Source: Natrinema salaciae | GTDB lineage: Archaea; Halobacteriota; Halobacteria; Halobacteriales; Natrialbaceae | NCBI RefSeq assembly: GCF_900110865.1 | Contig: NZ_FOFD01000003.1 | Coordinates: 310,001 to 374,000 of the forward strand | DNA length: 64,000 nt | Reading direction: 5' to 3' | Shown here: in pieces, positions 8,443-17,528 of the stretch | Layout of the letters: each line of letters begins with the position of its first letter | How positions within the stretch are numbered: the first letter of the stretch is position 1 | Notes under the pieces: model-generated | The model's database searches: none | The model's input: only the letters and a program-made list of their open reading frames with translations | What the model was told of the DNA's origin: nothing | Translations under genes and position numbers: made by a program

Positions 8443-9837
8443 ATGGAGACGATCAGCTTCGGCACCGACGGCTGGCGGGCGACGCTCGACGAGTTCACGG
8501 CCCCCCGCGTTCGGATGGTGGGACAGGCAGTCGCGACGTATCTCGCGGACGAGGGGCACGAGGGCCCAGTTGCAGTCGGGTACGACGCCCGCGAGACGTC
8601 CCGTGGCTTCGCCGAAGAACTGACGCGGGTGCTGTGTGCGAACGGGTTCGACGTCCTGCTCTCGGACCGTGATCGACCGACGCCGCTCGTCGCGCACGCA
8701 ATCGTCGACCGGGGACTCGCGGGCGGGCTGGTGATCACGGCCTCCCACAATCCGCCGGCGTACAACGGCGTCAAGTTCATTCCCGAGGACGGCGCGCCGG
8801 CCCTGCCCGCCGTAACGGACGCGATCGCGGATCGCCTCGCCGAACCGGACCCTCTCCCCGAGGCCGAACACGGAACCGCTCGCGAGGTCGACTTCGCCGG
8901 CCCCCACGCCGACGCCGCGCTCGAACTGGTCGAATCGATCACCGGCACGGCCGGCCTCGCGGGGCTGACCGTCGCCTACGACGCGATGCACGGCAGCGGC
9001 CGCGATACGACCGACGCGCTGCTCGAGCGCGCCGGCGCGACCCTCGAGCGCTCCCGCTGCGAGCGCGACCCCGAGTTCGGCGGTGGCTCGCCCGAACCCG
9101 CCGCGGTAAACCTCGCGAAACTGATCGAGGTCGTCACGGCCGACGGGAGCGACGTCGACCTCGGGATCGCCAACGACGGCGACGCGGACCGGATCGCGGT
9201 CGTCACCCCCGACCGCGGCTACCTCGACGAGAACCTGTTTTTCGCCGCGCTGTACGACTACCTGCTCGAGGACGCGTCGGGGCCGGCGGTCAGGTCCGTC
9301 TCGACGACCTTCCTGATCGACCGGGTCGCCGAGGCCCACGGGGAGACGGTCCACGAGGTACCGGTCGGGTTCAAGTGGGTCGGCGAGGCGATGGCCGACC
9401 GCGACGCGCTGGTCGGCGGCGAGGAGTCCGGCGGCTTCACGGTTCGGGGGCACGTCCGCGAGAAGGACGGCGTCCTGATGGCCCTGCTCGCGGCCGCGAT
9501 GCACGCCGCGGAACCGCTGGACGACCGGGTCGACCGACTGCTCGAGACCCACGGCACGGTCGTCCAGGACAAGCGTAGCGTGGCCTGTCCCGACGACGAG
9601 AAGTCGCGAGTGCTGGCCGCCCTCGAGGACGTGATCCCCGAGACCGTCGCCGGAACGGCGGTGGCGGACGTGAACACCGCTGACGGGTTCAAGCTGCAAC
9701 TCGCCGACGGCTCGTGGCTGTTGATCCGTCCCAGCGGAACCGAGCCGGTCCTGCGAGTGTACGCCGAAGCCGCCGACGACGAACGGGTTCGAGCGTTGCT
9801 CGAGGCCGGCGAGGAGCTGGTCGAACCGCTGGTCTGA
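8443..9837 (+). CDS. Phosphoglucomutase/phosphomannomutase family protein
   Basis: Alpha-D-phosphohexomutase of 464 residues. The order of motifs is complete: substrate loop SFGTDGWRA at the N-terminus, catalytic phosphoserine loop ITASHNPPAYNGVK (about residue 100), metal-binding NDGDADRIAVV (about 245), sugar-specificity loop GGEESGGF (about 325) and phosphate-binding RPSGTEPVLRVYAE near the C-terminus. It interconverts hexose 1- and 6-phosphates and feeds sugar-nucleotide synthesis for glycans; glucose versus mannose preference cannot be decided. The ATG at 8443 places the FGTDGWR loop at residue 5, as in homologues. Confidence 0.93.
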   Translation: METISFGTDGWRATLDEFTAPRVRMVGQAVATYLADEGHEGPVAVGYDARETSRGFAEELTRVLCANGFDVLLSDRDRPTPLVAHAIVDRGLAGGLVITASHNPPAYNGVKFIPEDGAPALPAVTDAIADRLAEPDPLPEAEHGTAREVDFAGPHADAALELVESITGTAGLAGLTVAYDAMHGSGRDTTDALLERAGATLERSRCERDPEFGGGSPEPAAVNLAKLIEVVTADGSDVDLGIANDGDADRIAVVTPDRGYLDENLFFAALYDYLLEDASGPAVRSVSTTFLIDRVAEAHGETVHEVPVGFKWVGEAMADRDALVGGEESGGFTVRGHVREKDGVLMALLAAAMHAAEPLDDRVDRLLETHGTVVQDKRSVACPDDEKSRVLAALEDVIPETVAGTAVADVNTADGFKLQLADGSWLLIRPSGTEPVLRVYAEAADDERVRALLEAGEELVEPLV

Positions 9838-10040
9838 CCGATCCGAGTCGGATCGGGGGCGCACGTTCCGGGTCGATCGGTATCCATCTCGGTGTCGACG
9901 AGCCAGCCGTGAGTGGACGGAAGCGCCGGAACGAGGACGCCGCGTACACCGAACTCGAGCCCGACGCGGAGTCGACCGACGATTAGCGGTCGGCGGCCGA
10001 GCGGCGACCGCGACTCGAGCGCCGTCCGGTACTCGCCTCC

Positions 10041-10556
10041 TCAGTCGACTCGTTCCGCGGGCACGCCGACGACGGTCGCGCCCGGCTCGACGTCCTGCGT
10101 GACGACCGAACCGGCGCCGACGGCGGCGTTCTCGCCGATCGTGATATCGCCCAGCAGCGTCGCGTTCGCCCCCAGTTGCGCGCCGTCCTCGACCGTCGGA
10201 TGGCGCTTGACGGGGTCGTTCGTGTCGCCGCCGAGCGTGACGCCGTGGTACATGTGGACGTCGTCGCCGATGTCGGCGGTCTCGCCGATGACGACGCCCA
10301 TCCCGTGGTCGATCGTCACTCGGCGGCCGATCGAGGCGGCCGGATGGATCTCCACGCCCGTCAGCAGGCGTACGACGTGGGCGAACAGCCGCGCGAACAG
10401 GCGGCCGCCGGCACCGCCCGTCCAGCACCGGTGGGCGAGCCGGTGCGCCCAGACCGCGTGGAGCCCCGGATAACACAGCAGGACCTCGAGTCGACCCGTC
10501 GCGGCGGGGTCGCGCTCGCGCATCGCCCGAACGTCTTCACGCACGCGTCCGAACAT
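10041..10556 (-). CDS. cysE: Serine O-acetyltransferase
   Basis: A 171-residue left-handed beta-helix acyltransferase that makes O-acetylserine for cysteine synthesis. The N-terminus MFGRVREDVRAMRERDPAA matches the short archaeal/plant-type helical domain. Then come LLCYPGLHAVWAHRLAH, the catalytic IHPAASIGRRVTIDHGMGVVIGETADIG and the second conserved histidine region MYHGVTLGG, followed by hexapeptide repeats ending VVGVPAERV. The frame continues upstream but the ATG at 10556 gives the conserved start. Convergent with the upstream mutase; divergent neighbours give no pathway partner nearby. Confidence 0.9.
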   Translation of the reverse strand: MFGRVREDVRAMRERDPAATGRLEVLLCYPGLHAVWAHRLAHRCWTGGAGGRLFARLFAHVVRLLTGVEIHPAASIGRRVTIDHGMGVVIGETADIGDDVHMYHGVTLGGDTNDPVKRHPTVEDGAQLGANATLLGDITIGENAAVGAGSVVTQDVEPGATVVGVPAERVD

Positions 10557-10798
10557 CGCTCCCCGTCGCGGTCGGTGAAACGGTCTCGGACCGATGCCGT
10601 CGGCGGCCCCGAATCGACGTGCGAGTCGGCGAGCGACAACACCGGCCCACGGCGCGACGAGGACGGTTCCGAGCGGTACACGCGGTGTGGCCGGTGGATG
10701 CCATGCCCGAACGTAGCAGCGGGGGGAGTGTAAAACGGTTCGCTTCCGACTCCGACCACCGCCGTCCGGAGCCACGGCCGCTCACTGGCCGACCGCGC

Positions 10799-11467
10799 TC
10801 ACTCGCCGCGAGCCAGCCGGGTTCCGATACGCGTCGGCAGCCCCGCGTCGTCGACCGCGTCCACTACCGCGTCGATGTCGTACTCGACGCGACGGGTGTC
10901 GACCGTCATCGCGTCGAGGTCGAGCACCGCGTACCCCGCTCTCGGATCGCCGTCTCGCGGTTGCCCGACGCTACCCGGGTTGACGACGATCCCCTCCGCG
11001 AACCGCTCGACGCCCTGCACGTGCGTGTGACCGAGCACCAGCACGTCCTCGTCCTCGAGCAGCCGCGGCGAGAACTCCCGCGGGTACGTGTACCGGGTGT
11101 AGCGGTCGGGATCGCTCGGATGGCCGTGGACGAGTTTCACCCGGTCGTCGCACTCGCGGCGCTCGCCCGGGAGCGAGGCGAGCCACTCGAGTTGTTCGTC
11201 CGACAGCGCCGCCGTGGCGTGTTCGACCCCCGCCCTCGCCATCCCGTTGAACCGAAACGGAGCGGTCCCGGCGACGGCGGCGTCGTGGTTTCCCATCACC
11301 GTCGAAACGTCTCGCGCTCGCAACTCGTCGACGCACTCGGCGGGCCAGGGGTTGTAGCCGACGACGTCGCCCGCACAGCACAGTTCGTCGACGGCGGGCA
11401 TCTCTTCGAGGACGGCCTCGAGGGCCACCAGATTGCCGTGAACGTCCGAGATGAGTCCGACCTTCAT
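10799..11467 (-). CDS. Metallophosphoesterase (YfcE/MJ0936-type)
   Basis: A 222-residue calcineurin-like phosphoesterase. All metal-binding motifs are present: SDVHGN (residues 7-12), GDVVGY (about 35), GNHDAAV (about 58), HGHPSD (about 112) and GHTHVQ (about 139). The length and LISDVHGNLVALEAVL start match archaeal MJ0936/YfcE-like enzymes, generally metal-dependent phosphodiesterases with broad activity in vitro. The physiological substrate is unknown. It is read leftward, with a start near 11467 that follows a few dozen bases after the stop of the metallo-hydrolase gene to its right. Confidence 0.9.
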   Translation of the reverse strand: MKVGLISDVHGNLVALEAVLEEMPAVDELCCAGDVVGYNPWPAECVDELRARDVSTVMGNHDAAVAGTAPFRFNGMARAGVEHATAALSDEQLEWLASLPGERRECDDRVKLVHGHPSDPDRYTRYTYPREFSPRLLEDEDVLVLGHTHVQGVERFAEGIVVNPGSVGQPRDGDPRAGYAVLDLDAMTVDTRRVEYDIDAVVDAVDDAGLPTRIGTRLARGE

Positions 11468-11572
11468 GCTCGAGGGTAACAGGCTCGAGGGGTTTGTAGG
11501 TTCGCTGGCGGTCGGTCCGCGGACGGGTCGCCGAGGCGAACGCTCGCCCCGCCCGGTAGCGCGGAGCGATCG

Positions 11573-12307
11573 TCAGCGGGCGATCCGGTCCCCGTCCTCG
11601 GGAACGTGGACGTCCGCCGTTTCCGCCCGCAGTTCGTCGCGCGTGAGGAGGCAGTGGTTGATGGCCTCCATGTGAACGACGACGACCGTGGCGTCGGTGG
11701 CGTCGCGGACGGCGGTGACGTCCGAGACGCCCATGGTGATCGGGTCGCCGTGATTGAACTGCGCTTCGCCGCCGTTGAGGACGACGGTATCGGGGTCGAA
11801 CCGCTCGAGCGTCCGTTCGACGCCGTCGTACCAGACCGTGTCACCGGCGACGTACAGCGTCTCGTCGGCGTCGAAGACGAACCCGGAGACCGGTCCCATC
11901 TCCTCGGCCAACTGCCCGTGCCCGTGGCGGCCGGGCGTCCGGTGAATGGTAACGCCGTCGAACGACGCCTCGTCGTCGACGGGTCGCACGTCGGTGAAGC
12001 CCTCGTCGACGAACGCGTCCGCCTCTTCGGGCTGACAGAACAGCGGGACGTCCGCGTCGAGTTCCGCTTTCGCCGCCTCGTTGAAGTGGTCGCGGTGGCG
12101 GTGGGTGACGACCACGGCGTCGTGGGACAGGTCGACGTCGGGCATCGGTACGAGCGGGTTCGCACGGTCGTTCGGCGTCTCCGGTATCGGCGGTATCTCC
12201 CCCGGGGACGCGAACATGGGATCGACGAGGAACGTCGTTTCACCGACGGTCGCGAGAAGGGTGGCGTTCCGGACGAGACGAATGCTGCTGTCGGAATCGG
12301 TCGACAT
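11573..12307 (-). CDS. Metallo-beta-lactamase fold hydrolase (UlaG-like)
   Basis: A 244-residue MBL-fold protein. It has the zinc motif THRHRDHF (about residue 89; one His of HxHxDH is present as THRHRDH), a later conserved APGHGHGQ-like segment (TPGRHGHGQL) and DTVWYDG, and it ends with HMEAINHCLLTRDELR. The arrangement is that of the UlaG/PhnP-like branch, used for small phosphodiesters or lactones; no specific substrate is evident. The N-terminal start MSTDSDSSIRLVRNATLLATVGETTFLVDPMF fits the family's first beta strands. Confidence 0.85.
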   Translation of the reverse strand: MSTDSDSSIRLVRNATLLATVGETTFLVDPMFASPGEIPPIPETPNDRANPLVPMPDVDLSHDAVVVTHRHRDHFNEAAKAELDADVPLFCQPEEADAFVDEGFTDVRPVDDEASFDGVTIHRTPGRHGHGQLAEEMGPVSGFVFDADETLYVAGDTVWYDGVERTLERFDPDTVVLNGGEAQFNHGDPITMGVSDVTAVRDATDATVVVVHMEAINHCLLTRDELRAETADVHVPEDGDRIAR

Positions 12308-12384
12308 ACGCGATACTCCTTGGCGGGAGCAGGGTTAGTAGTTACCTCGGACGCACGCCGTCCGAGTGGTCGCTATCGCTTCGA

Positions 12385-12975
12385 TCAGTCGCCGTTCTCG
12401 ACCGCCGTCTCGAACCCGTCTCCGGTCCGGGCGACGCCGGCCGCACAGACCGCGTGCTCGAACTCGAGGTCGTAGACCTCGCTGGCGGCCGCCGCGGCGC
12501 TGTCGGCCTCGAGATCGATCGCTTCGGGCGCGTCCGTCTCGTAGGTCGCGACCAGCGTCGGCTCGTCGACGGTCTCGACCAGGAGGGCGTCCGTCCGGAC
12601 CGTCCCGATCAGCGCCTCGCCGTCGTCGCCGATCGTCGCCGCGATCCGGGGCGTGTCGTAGTCGTCCTTCTCGTAGTCGAGCGCCAGCAGGCTCTCCGCC
12701 AGCGCGTCGCGGGCGGGATAGCCCAGCTCGAGCTTCTCCGCGATCGGATCGACGTGCGAGCCGTTGCCGAAGGCGGCCGTCTCGCCCGTCGGCGTCTCGA
12801 CGACCCGCAGGCAGTTGTACGAGACGTAGGGGTTGTCCGTCTCCGGGGCGTCCGCGGTGGGACCGACGGTGAGCGCCTCCTCTCGCGCAGTGATCTCGCG
12901 GTTCGGGAACGACCGCGACGACACGCGGTACGCGCCGACTTCGGGACCGACGACGACGAATCGTCCGACGTACAT
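12385..12975 (-). CDS. purO: Archaeal IMP cyclohydrolase PurO
   Basis: Catalyses the last step of purine synthesis, closing FAICAR to IMP, in the archaeal-type pathway. The 196-residue length is normal. Family features are [10 protein letters not shown] at the start, [11 protein letters not shown] (about residue 20), [12 protein letters not shown] (about 57), [13 protein letters not shown] (about 80), [14 protein letters not shown] (about 110) and [10 protein letters not shown]. The frame is open further upstream, but ATG 12975 yields the conserved N-terminus. The gene is divergent from the HNH-repeat gene; the two share a promoter region of about 100 bases. Confidence 0.92.
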   Translation of the reverse strand: MYVGRFVVVGPEVGAYRVSSRSFPNREITAREEALTVGPTADAPETDNPYVSYNCLRVVETPTGETAAFGNGSHVDPIAEKLELGYPARDALAESLLALDYEKDDYDTPRIAATIGDDGEALIGTVRTDALLVETVDEPTLVATYETDAPEAIDLEADSAAAAASEVYDLEFEHAVCAAGVARTGDGFETAVENGD

Positions 12976-13054
12976 ACGCGGGACTGCGCGGGAGCGGGAA
13001 AAAGGGGTATCGGTTCGCGCTCGAGCGACCGACGTCCGCGACACCGTCCGGGAG

Positions 13055-13062
13055 TTTATAAG
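13055..13062 (+). promoter_or_regulatory. TATA-like box TTTATAAG
   Basis: TTTATAAG lies about 25-30 bases before the GTG at 13085, the usual spacing to a haloarchaeal transcription start, and so decides that start codon for the HNH-repeat gene. The reading frame upstream is open but has no in-frame start nearer than the purO coding region on the opposite strand. Confidence 0.6.
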
Positions 13063-13084
13063 CGATAACGCGGCGAACGGTGGT

Positions 13085-13870
13085 GTGGCGACGGAGGAGG
13101 ACTGTCTCGAGGCGTTGCAGCGGGCAGCCGAACGACTGGACGAATCGCCGACGAAGGCCCAGTACGAGGAGCTCGGGCTGACGCCGGCTTCCGCGACGAT
13201 AATTCGAACGTGTGGCGGCTGGAACGACGCGAAGGAGATGGCGGGACTGGAAACGGCGTACTCGAGGGGACCTCGAGTGGAACCGAAACCGGACGAGGTG
13301 GAACTTCCCGAGGAGACATCGTGGGAGGCGCTTTCCGTCGACCAGCGGTGGCACTATCGAAACGTGGAGTGGAACACGGAACGGACGTTGCAACGCCGCT
13401 CTCGGCTCCGTTCGTGGCTCAATACGCAAAAGCGCGAACGCGGCTGCTCACGGTGTGGCGTCGATACTGCTGCGTGTTTGGATTTCCACCACGTCGACGA
13501 AACGACGAAGGAGATGGCAGTCGGACGAATGGTGACTTACGGATACGGAAAAGACGCACTTCGTGCGGAGATCGAAAAGTGTGACGTACTGTGCGCCAAT
13601 TGTCACCGCACTGTTCACCACTCGCGACCGGAACGAGAACGTCGGCAGTGGATCCACGACCTAAAACGCGACACAGGGTGTGATCGATGTGAAACGTCGG
13701 ACCCCGCTTGTTTGGATTTTCATCACTCGAGCGCCAAAAAGGAGACCGCTGTTTCGAAACTCGTCTCGAACGAGTACCCGAAAGAGCGTATTCGCGCCGA
13801 AATCGATCTGTGTCTGGTCCTCTGTGCGAACTGCCATCGGAAGGAACACCACGTTCCCCCGATGCGGTAA
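13085..13870 (+). CDS. Homing-endonuclease-associated repeat protein with two HNH-like modules
   Basis: A 261-residue protein. Residues 1-55 form one helical HNHr-like repeat ([52 protein letters not shown]), a DNA-recognition repeat found with homing endonucleases. The rest holds two tandem zinc modules of nearly the same plan. Each reads CxxC, ACLDFHH, a charged helix and CxLCANCHR, ending in HH; the first is CSRCGVD to ANCHRTVHH, the second CDRCETS to ANCHRKEHH. This is an HNH-type core without a classic catalytic HNH string. Codon use is less GC-rich than in the neighbours. GTG 13085 is supported by the TATA box 25-30 bases upstream. It probably binds or cuts DNA; the target is unknown. 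Confidence 0.75.
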   Translation: MATEEDCLEALQRAAERLDESPTKAQYEELGLTPASATIIRTCGGWNDAKEMAGLETAYSRGPRVEPKPDEVELPEETSWEALSVDQRWHYRNVEWNTERTLQRRSRLRSWLNTQKRERGCSRCGVDTAACLDFHHVDETTKEMAVGRMVTYGYGKDALRAEIEKCDVLCANCHRTVHHSRPERERRQWIHDLKRDTGCDRCETSDPACLDFHHSSAKKETAVSKLVSNEYPKERIRAEIDLCLVLCANCHRKEHHVPPMR

Positions 13871-14002
13871 CGCCCGCCAGGGCTGGGATTTCCACCGAGC
13901 GATTCGACGTTCCGATCCGCGATTGAGTTCGTAACACTCTAATACGGACACCCACTACTGAGTGGTACGTCGTCGGTAATCGGAACCGACGAGATCATGT
14001 CA

Positions 14003-14075
14003 AGTCCATTAGGGTAGTGGCCAATCCTGAAGCCTTCTGGGGGCTTCGACCCTGGTTCGAATCCAGGATGGACTA
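14003..14075 (+). tRNA. tRNA-Gln (anticodon CTG)
   Basis: A 73-base cloverleaf ending at the discriminator A, without encoded CCA. Acceptor stem AGTCCAT pairs with ATGGACT. The D arm is GGGT...ATCC around AGTGGCCA. The anticodon stem AAGCC/GGCTT closes the loop TTCTGGG, giving anticodon CTG for glutamine CAG. The T arm CCTGG/CCAGG closes TTCGAAT. No intron is seen. It lies between the HNH-repeat gene and a rhodanese lipoprotein gene; I did not find a repeat of the tRNA 3' end nearby that would mark an integrated element. Confidence 0.93.
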
Positions 14076-14205
14076 CTTCTCCGCCGTTTCGACTCGAGCA
14101 CTTCTCCAACCCCGTCTCCCGGTTTCCAGTTGAAACGAAGGGGTCGAGCGAGCGATCTGTCCGTTACCAGAACCCATATTGGGTCGACGAACGTACAGTC
14201 GGTCG

Positions 14206-14955
14206 ATGAATCGACGGCAGTTTCTCGCAGTGGGATCGGCGGCGTTCGTGACGACCGTCGTAGGGTGCCTCGGCGGCAGCGGTGGCAACGAGGGTGACGG
14301 ATACGGCCCGGAACCGGAATCGGAACCCGAAGAGCGCTCGATCGACACCAGCACCTACGAGACGCAGACGTTCGACGGCGTCGAGGTTCCGCTGGCCCCC
14401 ATCGATGACGTCTTCTACTGGTATCAACGGCAGGAAGCCAGAATCGCCGACGCTCGTGGATCCGACCAGTACGAGAAATCACACATCGCCGGCGCGGCGC
14501 TGAGCACCGCGCCGCCGTACACCCCCGACGACGATCCGGTCGCGGACTGGTCGAAGGACGAACGGATCGTTACCTACTGCGGCTGTCCACATCACCTCTC
14601 GGGATTGCGGGCCGGGAAACTCATCGATAACGGCTACGAGGAAGTCTACGCGCTCGACGAGGGATTCACTGTCTGGACGAATCGCGGATACCCGCTCGAG
14701 GGGGCAGAGGTGTCGTCCGAGCAGGCGACCTATGAGATCCACGGCCAGTCGGATCCCGCTTACGCGGGCGAAATGGTTCGTCTCGAGCAGGTCGATGCGG
14801 AGCGCCTCGAAGCCAACCAGATCGCGTCCGACGGCACGTATACCATCACGCTCCACTACGCGGGCTCTCCGGCGTCGCGATTCAGGGTCAAGACCCCCGA
14901 GTACACGACCGAAGGGACCCTCGAGGAACTAACGAGCGACACCGTCACGGCCTGA
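14206..14955 (+). CDS. Tat-exported lipoprotein with rhodanese-like domain
   Basis: A 249-residue protein. The start MNRRQFLAVG is a twin-arginine signal, followed by a hydrophobic stretch and the lipobox VVGC at residues 22-25, so it is predicted to be exported folded and lipid-anchored outside the membrane. After an acidic linker, a rhodanese domain runs from about residue 60 to 170, including DARGSDQYEKSHIAGA and the loop YCGCPHHLSGLRAG that carries the catalytic cysteine, then GYEEVYALDEGFTVWTNRGYPLEG. The last 75 residues form an additional beta-rich domain of unknown role. It may handle sulfane sulphur or thiol redox outside the cell. Confidence 0.85.
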   Translation: MNRRQFLAVGSAAFVTTVVGCLGGSGGNEGDGYGPEPESEPEERSIDTSTYETQTFDGVEVPLAPIDDVFYWYQRQEARIADARGSDQYEKSHIAGAALSTAPPYTPDDDPVADWSKDERIVTYCGCPHHLSGLRAGKLIDNGYEEVYALDEGFTVWTNRGYPLEGAEVSSEQATYEIHGQSDPAYAGEMVRLEQVDAERLEANQIASDGTYTITLHYAGSPASRFRVKTPEYTTEGTLEELTSDTVTA

Positions 14956-14956
14956 C

Positions 14957-16324
14957 TTACTCTCCCGCAGTCCGGTCGTAGGCACCGTCCCGCTCGAGTT
15001 CGCCCCGTTTCCGAAGCACGTCCGGCGTTCGACAGATCCCCGGCGCGCCGGTCGCCTGCGGCACCGTGCAGTTGTTGCAGCTCTCGCAGATGACGCGCGG
15101 GTTCTCCGTCCGCGCGTCGGTCTCGAGCAGCCGCGCTCCCAATCGAGGTTCGGCGTAGAACGGGCGAGCCATACCGACCATGTCGCAGGCGGGTGCCGCG
15201 CCGCCGCCGGTAGCGCCCCTCTCGCTCGAGCCGAGCAACCGATCCATCTCGCCCCGCTCTCGAATCCCGCCCTCCGCCAGTACCGGGATCGACACCCGCT
15301 CGCGGACGCGCCGACAGAAGTCGGCGTTCCACGCCGGCTCGAACGTGTACTGGAACGACTGGACGCGGTTCGCCAGGGCGACGAGCCGCCTGCGAGCCGA
15401 GCCGCCGAACGCCGCGTCGTACTCCTCGCGCAGCGCTTCGTTCTCCCACGCCCGCTCGGGATACTCGCCGCGGACGATACTCATGTCCCACGCGACCGAC
15501 GTCCGGACGGGGACGACGGCGTCGTAGCCGATTCGCTCGAGCCGGCGGGCGATTTCGACGCCGTCCGCGAGGGAGAGCTTGCGGCGGACGACCGGCGACG
15601 GCGGTGCCGGCGTCTCGGCCGGGACTTTGGTCATGAGGGGCACGTCGCCCGCCCGCTCGCGGATCTCGTCGTGAACGACCGCGAGAAACTCGAGGCGCGC
15701 CTCGGGGGAGCCGCCGAACTCGTCGTCCCGCCGGTTGTAGAACGGCGAGCAGAACTGCTGGACGATCCCCATGTTGGCCCCCGCGAGGTGGACGCCGTCG
15801 TAGCCCGCCTCGACGGCGCGAGCCGCCGCGCGACCGAAGTCCGCCGCGAGGTCGTACACCTCGTCGGTCGCGAGGACGTGGGGGTCGTAGTCGAGAAACC
15901 CGAGCCGATCGAGCAGCCGCAACTGCCACGGCGGGCGGGAGACGGCGAGTTGCTCGAGTTCCGGATGCGCCGCGCGGTACTCGGCGTGCCAGGTCTCCAT
16001 GCTCCGGAGGCCGCCGTGCTCGAGCTGGACGACGATCCGGCTCCCGTGGTCGTGAATCCGGTCGGTCAGTCGCGACAGCCGAGCCACGAAGTCGGGGTCG
16101 TGGACGCGGGTCATCCCCGGCGCGGCACAGCCGCCGTCGCCGCGGACGATCGTCGCGCCCTGACAGACGAGGCCGACGCCCGACTCCGCGGCGGGCTCGA
16201 GATCGTCGATCAGCGTGTCGACCGCGTCGGGACCGTTGCCCGCACACTCGAGCAGCGGCGCGCGGTAGAGCCGGTTGGGGACCGTGACGCCGCCGATCTC
16301 GATGGGGTCCTCGAGGGTGGCCAT
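14957..16324 (-). CDS. Old Yellow Enzyme-family NADH:flavin oxidoreductase
   Basis: A 455-residue FMN enzyme of the OYE/2,4-dienoyl-CoA-reductase family. Motifs: IGGVTVPNRLYRAPL at the N-terminus, the FMN-binding GATIVR region, EHGGL (about residue 100), FGRAAARAVEAGYDGVHLAGANMGIVQQFCSPFYNRRDDEFGGS (about 165-205), which carries the proton-donor region, VLAEGGIRERGEMDRLL (about 355) and a late Cys motif CESCNNC (about 420) with a following C. The Cys cluster suggests a [4Fe-4S] site as in DCR-type enzymes. ATG 16324 gives the conserved start MATLEDPIEIGGVTVPN. It lies downstream of, and in the same direction as, the zinc alcohol dehydrogenase gene. Confidence 0.88.
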   Translation of the reverse strand: MATLEDPIEIGGVTVPNRLYRAPLLECAGNGPDAVDTLIDDLEPAAESGVGLVCQGATIVRGDGGCAAPGMTRVHDPDFVARLSRLTDRIHDHGSRIVVQLEHGGLRSMETWHAEYRAAHPELEQLAVSRPPWQLRLLDRLGFLDYDPHVLATDEVYDLAADFGRAAARAVEAGYDGVHLAGANMGIVQQFCSPFYNRRDDEFGGSPEARLEFLAVVHDEIRERAGDVPLMTKVPAETPAPPSPVVRRKLSLADGVEIARRLERIGYDAVVPVRTSVAWDMSIVRGEYPERAWENEALREEYDAAFGGSARRRLVALANRVQSFQYTFEPAWNADFCRRVRERVSIPVLAEGGIRERGEMDRLLGSSERGATGGGAAPACDMVGMARPFYAEPRLGARLLETDARTENPRVICESCNNCTVPQATGAPGICRTPDVLRKRGELERDGAYDRTAGE

Positions 16325-16422
16325 GCAGGGCGTATCAGGTGGGCACACAAGAGCGTAGCGCCGGTTCGAGCCCCGCGACGCACGACGCTCGCGCGATATC
16401 GAGCCGCTCCGTCGCGGCCGCG

Positions 16423-17466
16423 TCAGGGCGGGAGGACGACCGCGCGTCCCTCGATTTCGTTGTGCTCGAGCCGCTCGGCGACCGTGTTGATCTCGTCGAG
16501 GTCGTGGCGTTCGGTGTGCAGTTCGACGTCGCCGCGGTCGACGAGCGCGACGAGTTCCTGGAGTTCGGCGTACTTCCCGACGAGCGTGCCGCGGAACGAG
16601 AACTCGCCGTTGACCAGCGCCTGACTGGGTTCGTGGACGTGACCGCCGTAGCCGACGACGTGGTGGTCGCCCCCGGCGGCGACGATCTCGGGTGCCAGCC
16701 CGGTCGTCTCGTCGCGGCCGACGAAGTCGACGACCTGCTGGGCACCCTCGTCGTCGGTCAGGTCGGCGATCACCGCCGGGAGGTCCTCCTCGGCGGAGTT
16801 GACGGTGTGGCGAGCGCCCAGGTCCGTGGCCAACTCGAGCGCCTCGTCTTTGATGTCGACGGCGACGACGTCCGCGGCGCTCATCGCCTCGAGACACTGG
16901 AGTCCGATGTGACCGAGGCCGCCGACGCCGATGACGACGGTGGTGTCGCCGGGGTTCAGTTCGTCGACCGCTTTCTTCACGGCGTGGTAGGCCGTGATCC
17001 CCGCGTCGGCGTGGGGTGCGATCTCGGTCGGGTCGACGCCGTCCGGCAACGGGATCACCGCGCGTTCGTTGGTCCGGAGGTACTCGGCGAAGCCGCCGTC
17101 GGTGGTGAGGCCGTTGAACGCGCTGTTCTCGCAGTACATGTCCTCGCCGAGCCGACAGGGTCGACAGATGCCGCAGGTCTGGACCGGGTGGCAAATAACC
17201 GGGTCTCCCTCCTCGACGAGCGTCACTTCGTCGCCGGTCTCGGCGACGATTCCAGCGTTCTCGTGGCCGAGCGTCATCGGTAGCTCCTGCGGCGCGTAGT
17301 CGGTCCACATCCCCTCGATGATGTGATTGTCGGTCTGACACCACCCCGCCCCCTCGACCTCGACCAGTACGTGATCGGATCGCTCGAGGCCGGGACGGTC
17401 GATGTCCTCGACCTGTAGCGCGTCGCTCATGTCGTCGGTGTACTCGTGGAGTCTGGCTGCTTGCAT
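16423..17466 (-). CDS. Zinc-dependent alcohol dehydrogenase
   Basis: A 347-residue medium-chain dehydrogenase. Catalytic zinc ligands are in GWCQTDNH (Cys about residue 42) and GHENAG (His about 67). The structural zinc lobe has four Cys in CGICRPCRLGEDMYCEN (about 98-112), and the cofactor Rossmann motif is GVGGLGHIG (about 180). D in AVDIKD (about 205) favours NAD. Together with the divergently transcribed amidohydrolase and DUF59 genes it matches the gene content next to bacterial propane monooxygenases, where such an alcohol dehydrogenase oxidises the alcohol product. No monooxygenase is present here, so the substrate is open. Confidence 0.9.
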   Translation of the reverse strand: MQAARLHEYTDDMSDALQVEDIDRPGLERSDHVLVEVEGAGWCQTDNHIIEGMWTDYAPQELPMTLGHENAGIVAETGDEVTLVEEGDPVICHPVQTCGICRPCRLGEDMYCENSAFNGLTTDGGFAEYLRTNERAVIPLPDGVDPTEIAPHADAGITAYHAVKKAVDELNPGDTTVVIGVGGLGHIGLQCLEAMSAADVVAVDIKDEALELATDLGARHTVNSAEEDLPAVIADLTDDEGAQQVVDFVGRDETTGLAPEIVAAGGDHHVVGYGGHVHEPSQALVNGEFSFRGTLVGKYAELQELVALVDRGDVELHTERHDLDEINTVAERLEHNEIEGRAVVLPP

Positions 17467-17528
17467 GGTATCGCGTCACAGTTCCACGGCATCCGTGATA
17501 ACGTTCCCCTCGCGTATCGGTCCGTATG

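Noticed and set aside
9909-9986. A 25-codon frame after the hexomutase gene (GTG start, many charged residues).
   Set aside because: Too short, with no promoter or ribosome-binding site and no recognisable family.
7663-10476. A 937-codon open frame on the minus strand.
   Set aside because: It lies antisense to the hexomutase gene and the acidic membrane protein and has no domain pattern.
14003-14075. tRNA-Gln considered as an attachment site for an integrated element.
   Set aside because: No integrase gene and no second copy of the tRNA 3' end were found nearby; the HNH-repeat gene alone is not enough.
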